Assembly (NCBI GenBank): GCA_937926325.1
Contig: CALAZQ010000390.1
Coordinates: 1 to 12,323 of the forward strand
DNA length: 12,323 nucleotides
Direction: 5' to 3'
Source of the DNA: an uncultured Planctomycetaceae bacterium
GTDB lineage: Bacteria > Planctomycetota > Planctomycetia > Pirellulales > UBA1268
Made by a program: the position numbers and the translations under genes. A model generated the notes under the pieces. It saw nothing but the letters and a program-made list of their open reading frames with translations, was not told the DNA's origin and made no database searches. Shown here one piece after another: positions 9,401 to 12,323 of this stretch (its first letter is position 1; every line of letters starts with the position of its first letter).

Positions 9401-9582
9401 AGGCGGTCGCCCGGCATTACGTGCCGGATACCGATGACGTGATCGCCTATGCCGACATCACCGAGCCTGGCAAGCAGCAGACGATCTATTTCACGGTGCC
9501 CGACGGCCCCGGTCGCTACCCCTTCCTCTGCAGCTTTCCGGGCCACTGGAAGCTGATGAACGGTCTGCTGATCGTCGAATGA
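6493..9582 (+). CDS. Exported cytochrome c / beta-propeller / azurin-like copper fusion protein
   Basis: The product is 1029 aa from the ATG at 6493. The N-terminus is a Sec signal (arginines, Ala/Leu-rich core, GTAAGQ). Next comes the PVC haem module: CTSCH at 74-78, GGAVGPEL, and SLMP about 85 residues later. A segment resembling DUF6797 follows (about 190-360), then a propeller (about 390-780) with a DTNGDGEAD loop. The last 120 residues (910-1029) are a cupredoxin: His945 in VVPHNW, then Cys1013, His1018 and Met1022 in CSFPGHWKLM, matching azurin ligand spacing. I infer a periplasmic dehydrogenase or electron-transfer enzyme with built-in haem and type 1 copper relays. Start choice: ATG at 6472 and TTG at 6442 are also in frame; gaaggg at 6475-6480 is a weak ribosome-binding site for 6493. 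It lies in a likely operon with the TIM-barrel genes on both sides. Confidence 0.88.
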   Translation: MRCRSSHPMHVVPAAAAAAALTMALAVGLCGTAAGQSAPAAWSPEFVQQVLADARDQGDARRGAGVFSAATTGCTSCHKVAGEGGAVGPELTTVARCLSPEEIVESLYWPSRSMKPEYRSYVFTLANGRMVQGIINRETADHLVVVEATGKRHTLTPAEIDERTEAGSLMPANVFTSLPAPQRRDLVRYLLELGRTPGLETLSHHAGPFAVPREPLEPDAWPNRDLWVNKHRIYDPYRKQAIAFRGRDPMPLLLPAWPGLDGGTHGHWGSIPWSTWDDERRNKGDQGSVQCWPLDLGGRTVPRAVNLRLGDAGELAACFNPDTLQFEAVWTGGFLTFGKHRYGFLAPAKPAGTLGSAPAAVVLPPGPRTYHGFYRHGKRVVFSYSIGDVTYLDAPWLEDGQLVREIAPAERHSLAGLLSGGPPQWPQLLTTSGTLGSGEPYAVDTIAPPFENPWGSLMFFGGHGFFSNGDAAICTIQGDIWRVSGLDAELSRVRWRRLAAGLNQALGLVVHDDVVYVLGGDQLTRLEDTNGDGEADFYACVTNRFEPSGGHNFKCGLERDAAGNFFTASHQGLLRISPDGETVDVLAVGFRNPDGLGLLPDGTLTVPVSEGDRTPASAICEVRQQPGQPPANPRPNFRGTPPALPLVSIPRGLDHSSGGQTFISSDRWGPLAGQLVHFSFGACTHFLVLRDEVAGQPQGAIVPLVGDFRSGVHRGRFSPADGQLYVSGMNGWHVYGVDDGCFQRVRYTGGTVQQPIGIRAHRNGVRLQFSAPLDRHIAGVAANHFAQCWNYRYGDSYGSPEFSPSHYGTVGHDPLVIRSATVLADRRSLFLEIPDLQPVNQLHLHVAVGGAATRDVFATIHALDEPFREIPNYQEVTRPVAAHPILRDIAMMKAAVKNPWLNKVEGARPLTIAAASNLAYKTPELRAKAGETLALTFVNPDVVPHNWVLVKPGTLAAVGTLADGLITDPEAVARHYVPDTDDVIAYADITEPGKQQTIYFTVPDGPGRYPFLCSFPGHWKLMNGLLIVE
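6712..6726 (+). other. Haem c attachment site (CTSCH) of the fusion protein
   Basis: The codons TGC ACG TCG TGC CAC encode the CxxCH motif, which binds haem covalently through two thioethers and one axial histidine. It sits near the N-terminus of the mature protein. In the minus-strand dehydrogenase the same module lies at the C-terminus, with CVKCH encoded at 1639-1625. Confidence 0.9.
9220..9579 (+). other. Azurin/plastocyanin-like copper-binding domain
   Basis: This region encodes residues 910-1029 of the fusion protein. All four type 1 copper ligands are visible: His (codon 9325-9327), Cys (9529-9531), His five residues later and Met four residues after that, which is the azurin C-terminal ligand loop spacing. 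The chain ends eight residues beyond the Met, as cupredoxins usually do. A stand-alone auracyanin-like protein is the closest family comparison. Confidence 0.88.
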
Positions 9583-9627
9583 CGAGGCCTCTTTGGCCAG
9601 CCCATCTTGCCTCGAAAGAAAGCCTCT

Positions 9628-10542
9628 ATGTCGCTCTACCGTTGCCTCTCAATCGCGCTGCTTGGAGCTCTCGTATTCGTCGCCGGGCCGATCTCATCCG
9701 GCCGGGCGGCGGAGGCCATCGATGTTGCCACGCGGGCCCAAGCACTCTTCCGCCGCGACAACCTCATCGCCTGGTGTATCGTGCCGTTCGACGCCAACAA
9801 ACGCGGCCCTGAGGCACGGGCGGCGATGCTCGAGCGGCTGGGGCTGAAGCACTTTGCCTATGACTGGCGGACTGAACATATCCCGACCTTCGAGCAGGAG
9901 TGGGATGCCCTCGCAAAGCACGGTGTCGCCCTCGACGCGTTCTGGTCGGTTCCGCCCGATCTGCCCGGCCTCCTCGCAAGCCTTCAGCGGCGGGGCTTCA
10001 GGCCGTCGTTTTGGGTGATGGCGTCCGCTCCGGCAGACCTTGATCAGACGGCGAAAGTAAAGCATGCCGCCGACCGGCTGCGGCCACTTGCCGAGACACT
10101 GGCGGAGGCGGGCTGTCGCCTTTCGATTTACAACCACGGCGGCTGGGCCGGTGAGCCGGCGAACATGGTCGCCGTCTGTAAGGCCCTCAACCGTGCGAAT
10201 GTGGGCATCGTCTACAACCAGCATCATGGCCACGACCACCTGCCTCACTTCGCGGAATCACTCACGCAGATGCTGCCGCACCTGCACTTCCTCAATCTCA
10301 ACGGCATGACGGCCGAGGGAGACAGGCACGGCCAGAAAATTGTGGTGCTTGGCCAGGGCGACCTCGACGTGGAGTTGGCCCGGACGATCTGCGAGAGCGG
10401 CTACACCGGCCCCATCGGCATCCTCAACCATACCGGCCACGACGCCGAGGCCCGCCTGCTCGACAACCTCGACGGCCTCGCCTGGATCACCGGTGAACTG
10501 ACCGGCAGGCCGATCCCCAAGCCGACACCGCGGACGCAGTAA
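9628..10542 (+). CDS. Exported TIM-barrel sugar isomerase/epimerase-like protein
   Basis: The product is 304 aa from the ATG at 9628, which I prefer to the in-frame TTG at 9607 because it starts directly before the signal peptide (LSIALLGALVFVAGP, cleavage near GRAAE). A gaaag lies about eight bases upstream. The mature part resembles the AP-endonuclease-2 superfamily of sugar isomerases: AWCIVPFDANKRGP near the start, YNHGGW at 168-173, YNQHHGHDH at 196-204, NLNGM, GQGDLD at 242-247, and a GPIGILNHTGHDAE...DNLDGL ending. Histidines and acidic residues suitable for a metal site are plentiful. However, the usual first-metal glutamate region reads YNHGGW, so the chemistry may differ from classical isomerases. 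It starts 45 bp after the copper/haem fusion gene and is probably the last gene of this operon. The substrate is unknown. Confidence 0.82.
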   Translation: MSLYRCLSIALLGALVFVAGPISSGRAAEAIDVATRAQALFRRDNLIAWCIVPFDANKRGPEARAAMLERLGLKHFAYDWRTEHIPTFEQEWDALAKHGVALDAFWSVPPDLPGLLASLQRRGFRPSFWVMASAPADLDQTAKVKHAADRLRPLAETLAEAGCRLSIYNHGGWAGEPANMVAVCKALNRANVGIVYNQHHGHDHLPHFAESLTQMLPHLHFLNLNGMTAEGDRHGQKIVVLGQGDLDVELARTICESGYTGPIGILNHTGHDAEARLLDNLDGLAWITGELTGRPIPKPTPRTQ

Positions 10543-10744
10543 AGTTGATCCCGTCGAGGCTGTGGACACCCTGCGCGACGCGTTGGTCGCCCGACAGCCA
10601 GACGAAGTGATATCAGTAGTTCATCTGGTATCAGCGTCGCTTATCCCCTCCGTATGCGGGCGGTACCAGCTGCCGCCCGCACAAGAGCGAGCCCGGTCGC
10701 CGCTGCCGCCCTGTTCCTCGAGGGGCGATTCAAGCCTCGCGAGG
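10543..10744. other. Convergent spacer without a gene
   Basis: This stretch separates the end of the plus-strand arm from the end of the minus-strand nucleotidyltransferase gene. It holds the terminator-like hairpin at 10655-10681, and two restriction-like palindromes, cctcgagg at 10716-10723 and cctcgcgagg at 10735-10744. The second touches the stop codon of the minus-strand gene. I see no credible coding sequence. Confidence 0.6.
10655..10681. terminator. Terminator-like hairpin between convergent genes
   Basis: A perfect 9-bp GC-rich stem, tgcgggcgg (10655-10663) and ccgcccgca (10673-10681), closes a 9-base loop. Its place between two converging genes suits a bidirectional transcription block. 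There is no T-run on either side, so it would act as a pause or RNA 3'-end stabiliser rather than as a classical intrinsic terminator. Confidence 0.5.
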
Positions 10745-11335
10745 TCAGTAGTCTTCCGAGACTTGCGCAGCCTGCCAGAGTTCGTCGAACTTGGCTCGGA
10801 CGAACGGGTTGAGTTGCCCCGAGTAATTCCGGGGCAGAGCGTTTACGCGGATCAATTGGATGACATCAGCCAGGTCCTGAAGTCGATGGGTAGCCGTCAT
10901 TCCACTGGCGAGTTTGAGTTCAAGCAATGACCCAAGATTGACGTAGGGCACACGCTCGTCATGAACTTCCCGCACTATTTCCGGGGCTGGGAACGACACT
11001 GGCTTGGGCCTGCCATCGCCCGGGTAATCGCCCACAATCAGCACATCGACCTTGACTCCGTTCAACGTGTCGCGAAAACCCTTTGATCCTTCGAAAAGAT
11101 CCAGCCATCCGCGACCAATCCATCGGTCCTTGAACCGAACGAGGTCCTCGCGTCGTATCAGAACACCCACGTCAGCCGTCGTTCTTCGGTGGCCATGTGC
11201 ATTGGCGGCCATGGCTCCGGCGATCGCGAAAGGAATTCCGAGGTCTCCAAACAACCGGGCAAGCCTTCGCATCGTGTCGTGGACTGGTGACCGTTCGATC
11301 ATGAAGTCATCGACTCGTTTGGCAATTTCAAGCAT
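10745..11335 (-). CDS. Nucleotidyltransferase-fold protein (AbiEii/MNT-like), divergent active site
   Basis: The 196-aa product is a cytosolic protein of the minimal nucleotidyltransferase superfamily. The core reads IAGAMAANAHGHRRTTADVG, matching the usual GG...H...R.T.D.D pattern, followed by a strand with VDVLI (Asp97, the expected third carboxylate) and a C-terminal LELKLASG...R.QDLADV helix typical of the family. Two departures are clear: the second Asp of the DxD pair is Gly57, and the GG/GS loop is GA. Metal binding may be weakened. Start: the ATG at 11335 has AGGAG (11345-11349) nine bases upstream; an in-frame ATG at 11344 touches AGGAG and is less likely. No antitoxin-like partner adjoins it, so a toxin role is not supported. 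Its codon use and lower GC differ from the flanking operons, hinting at separate acquisition. The biochemical role is unknown. Confidence 0.72.
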   Translation of the reverse strand: MLEIAKRVDDFMIERSPVHDTMRRLARLFGDLGIPFAIAGAMAANAHGHRRTTADVGVLIRREDLVRFKDRWIGRGWLDLFEGSKGFRDTLNGVKVDVLIVGDYPGDGRPKPVSFPAPEIVREVHDERVPYVNLGSLLELKLASGMTATHRLQDLADVIQLIRVNALPRNYSGQLNPFVRAKFDELWQAAQVSEDY

Positions 11336-11388
11336 TGTGTCCATCTCCTAATCGTAGCAGGAGTCCGTCATCCGGGCCTCGTTTCACC

Positions 11389-11548
11389 AAGGAGGTGCGG
11401 CATGGTGACGGAATACAAGGGCGAGCGGTGTGCCGAGTGGCAGGATCATCATTGCCGGCCCGCATGGAGCAGGCCGAGATCGAAGGCCTTGGCCACTGCC
11501 GCCGTGCGGTCGGTGACGCCGAGTTTTTCGAGGATCGCCGACACGTGA
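11389..11548 (+). CDS. Candidate 48-aa ORF behind a consensus Shine-Dalgarno site
   Basis: AAGGAGGT at 11389-11396 is the full complement of the 16S anti-Shine-Dalgarno and sits five bases before the ATG at 11402. The ORF runs 48 codons to TGA at 11546-11548 (beginning MVTEYKGERCAEW). Its second half runs antisense to the HTH remnant, so only the first 16 or so codons are independent. I do not recognise it. It may be a truncated gene start left beside a decayed region, or chance. Confidence 0.2.
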
Positions 11549-11643
11549 AAGCGGGCGGTTCGTTGTGTGATGCCCAGCCACCGTCCGATGGAGCTCACAC
11601 CATATTCCTCGAACTGTCGGATTGCGACCGCTGGGTGGGTCGA
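11449..11643 (-). pseudogene. LuxR/GerE-type helix-turn-helix remnant
   Basis: The last 65 codons of a minus-strand reading frame ending at 11449 encode a recognisable LuxR-family DNA-binding domain. The recognition region reads LGITQRTARFHVSAILEKLGV, followed by a DRTAAVAKAFDLGLL C-terminal helix, as in NarL/LuxR response regulators. The expected LTPRE-type first helix is eroded to THPAVAIRQFEEYG. Upstream the frame stays open to 11985 but is Arg/Pro/Ser-rich with no receiver or autoinducer domain. I infer a broken regulator whose N-terminal part is lost. A small stand-alone HTH protein from a non-ATG start cannot be excluded. Confidence 0.55.
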
Positions 11644-11765
11644 GAACCATGGCACACGGAACCGGATCGAACGGATCAAGGCGGCGGCCACGGCTGCAGG
11701 CGGGGGGCGGCAGTAATGTTCGGAAAAAAACAGAGGTTCCAGTCGGAAGGAGAAAGGGCCGCCTT

Positions 11766-12086
11766 TTGAGGAGAGTCCGACCACTCGTCCTGCCGACCGC
11801 GATGGTGCTGATGGCCGTCGGGCTACCCGTGGTGGCCCAGCAAACGAAGGATCTCGGCCTGCAATTGGCTGAGAACACGCCCATGCAGTCGATCGTGCGT
11901 CCGCCCCCGGCCGCGGGCAACCTGTTGGAATGCGGCGGCAGGCATGGCCTGACCAACTCGACCGTGAAGAATTACACCTCGGCAAAGCTTGTCTTGAGCG
12001 GTAGTGTCCGCGGCTGCATTATTGAGTCGGTGGGACCGGTTGAAGACGGTGGCCAAGACAACCGGGTGACGAAGCTTGATCCATAA
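11766..12086 (+). CDS. Possible small secreted protein, unrecognised
   Basis: From a TTG at 11766 the frame encodes 106 aa. It begins MRRVRPLVLPTAMVLMAVGL and continues PVVAQQ, a good Sec signal peptide with basic n-region, hydrophobic core and cleavage near VAQ. The mature 80 or so residues contain two cysteines and match no family I know. AAGGAG lies about 13 bases upstream. The frame is also open further upstream, and a 7-A run at 11724-11730 links it by a -1 shift to an ATG at 11716. It overlaps, antisense, the N-terminal part of the frame holding the HTH remnant. Third positions are GC-rich, in favour of coding. Confidence 0.35.
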   Translation: MRRVRPLVLPTAMVLMAVGLPVVAQQTKDLGLQLAENTPMQSIVRPPPAAGNLLECGGRHGLTNSTVKNYTSAKLVLSGSVRGCIIESVGPVEDGGQDNRVTKLDP

Positions 12087-12135
12087 AGCACGTCCAGCCC
12101 ACGAGGCGCCCGATGATCAGATGCCAAGTAAGCTG

Positions 12136-12169
12136 ATGTTCCGCAGCGATTCATGTTCCGCAGCGATTC
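12136..12169 (+). repeat. 17-bp perfect tandem duplication
   Basis: The unit atgttccgcagcgattc occurs twice head to tail, at 12136-12152 and 12153-12169, with no mismatch. The second copy also provides ttccgc (12156-12161), which pairs with gcggaa at 12170-12175 across an 8-base loop. Identical units suggest a recent slippage event. They lie 67 bp upstream of the right-edge gene start. Confidence 0.85.
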
Positions 12170-12188
12170 GCGGAAGCGAAAGGATGAG

Positions 12189-12200
12189 CAGGTTTACCTG
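12189..12200. promoter_or_regulatory. Operator-like palindrome CAGGT-tt-ACCTG
   Basis: A perfect 5-bp dyad with a 2-base centre lies 36 bp before the ATG at 12236, and a further half-site cacctg lies at 12205-12210. Position and symmetry fit a repressor site for the gene that starts at the right edge. No regulator can be assigned. Confidence 0.3.
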
Positions 12201-12235
12201 CCGATCACCTGTTGACGTTTTGGAAGAAGCCGATC

Positions 12236-12323
12236 ATGCGAATGTCTCAGCTGTTTGTGCGGTGGCGATTTGAGGCCCTGGGATGCCTGGCCTTTCTGGT
12301 TTGGTGGAATCCATGGCTGACTG
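12236..12323 (+). CDS. N-terminus of a probable membrane protein (runs off the window)
   Basis: The ATG at 12236 is preceded by GGAAGAAG (12222-12229) with a 6-base gap, a good ribosome-binding site. The frame is open to the window end: 29 codons beginning MRMSQLFVRWRFEALG. It has basic residues before a hydrophobic stretch, LGCLAFLVWWNPWL, which resembles a first transmembrane helix or uncleaved signal anchor. An ATG at 12242 is a possible alternative start. Too little is present to name a family. Confidence 0.5.
   Translation, partial: MRMSQLFVRWRFEALGCLAFLVWWNPWLT

Larger units (their letters stand above)
11345..12235. other. Poorly coding interval between the nucleotidyltransferase and the right-edge gene
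   Basis: About 890 bp carry no confidently intact gene. The stretch contains the HTH remnant, two weak candidate ORFs, a homopolymer A run, a tandem duplication and a palindrome, all listed separately. The pattern of one recognisable domain fragment among frames without families suggests a decaying or recombined interval. No transposase, inverted-repeat ends or attachment site is visible. Confidence 0.55.

Noticed and set aside
9694..10248. 184-codon minus-strand frame opposite the second TIM barrel
   Set aside because: The plus-strand product has a signal peptide and family motifs over the same bases; the antisense product has none.
10745..11344. Type IV toxin-antitoxin (AbiEi/AbiEii) system
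   Set aside because: No antitoxin-like gene adjoins it, and the catalytic DxD is incomplete.
11345..12235. Insertion sequence or prophage remnant
   Set aside because: I found no transposase or integrase motif, no terminal inverted repeats, and no target-site duplication around the interval.
12076..12273. 65-codon plus-strand frame crossing the tandem duplication
   Set aside because: It overlaps the better-supported start at 12236 in another frame, has no ribosome-binding site, and gives a Ser/Arg-rich product created partly by the duplicated 17-mer.

Overview
The window looks like a chromosomal piece of a GC-rich planctomycete (PVC superphylum, Pirellula/Rhodopirellula-like). The main reason is two large exported proteins carrying the planctomycete-type haem-binding module (CxxCH, then GG-VGP, then SLMP). 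Supporting signs are an SGNH-hydrolase/HEAT-repeat dehydrogenase pair and exported TIM-barrel sugar isomerases. Taxonomy is inferred from gene content; no rRNA or tRNA is present.

Layout. (1) 1-213: no gene; a 28-bp perfect direct repeat brackets a hairpin-rich stretch, and its second copy abuts the last codon of the next gene. (2) Minus strand, 5265 down to 214: an SGNH-hydrolase-fold protein overlaps by ATGA a 1007-aa haem dehydrogenase with a beta-propeller, HEAT-type repeats and a C-terminal cytochrome c. A UDP-glucuronate decarboxylase follows 73 bp later. (3) 5266-5445: the divergent control region. (4) Plus strand, 5446-10542: a Tat-exported hydroxypyruvate-isomerase-like TIM barrel; a 1029-aa protein with an N-terminal cytochrome c, a propeller and a C-terminal azurin-like copper domain; and a second exported TIM-barrel protein. 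(5) 10543-10744: convergent spacer with a 9-bp-stem hairpin. (6) 10745-11335, minus: a small nucleotidyltransferase-fold protein with a changed catalytic motif. (7) 11345-12235: a poorly coding stretch with a LuxR-type HTH remnant, a possible small secreted protein, a consensus Shine-Dalgarno site before a 48-codon ORF, a 17-bp tandem duplication and an operator-like palindrome. (8) 12236 to the end: the start of a probable membrane protein that runs off the window.

How it may work together. The two divergent arms look like a periplasmic sugar or polyol oxidation and isomerisation module. The propeller proteins would oxidise a carbohydrate-derived substrate and pass electrons to haem c, and in the plus-strand protein perhaps on to or from the attached blue-copper domain. 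The exported TIM barrels would rearrange keto or aldehyde sugars. Substrate and electron acceptor cannot be read from the sequence. The strongest candidate for something little described is the cytochrome c / propeller / cupredoxin polypeptide, set opposite a dehydrogenase with the same haem module at the other end of the chain.
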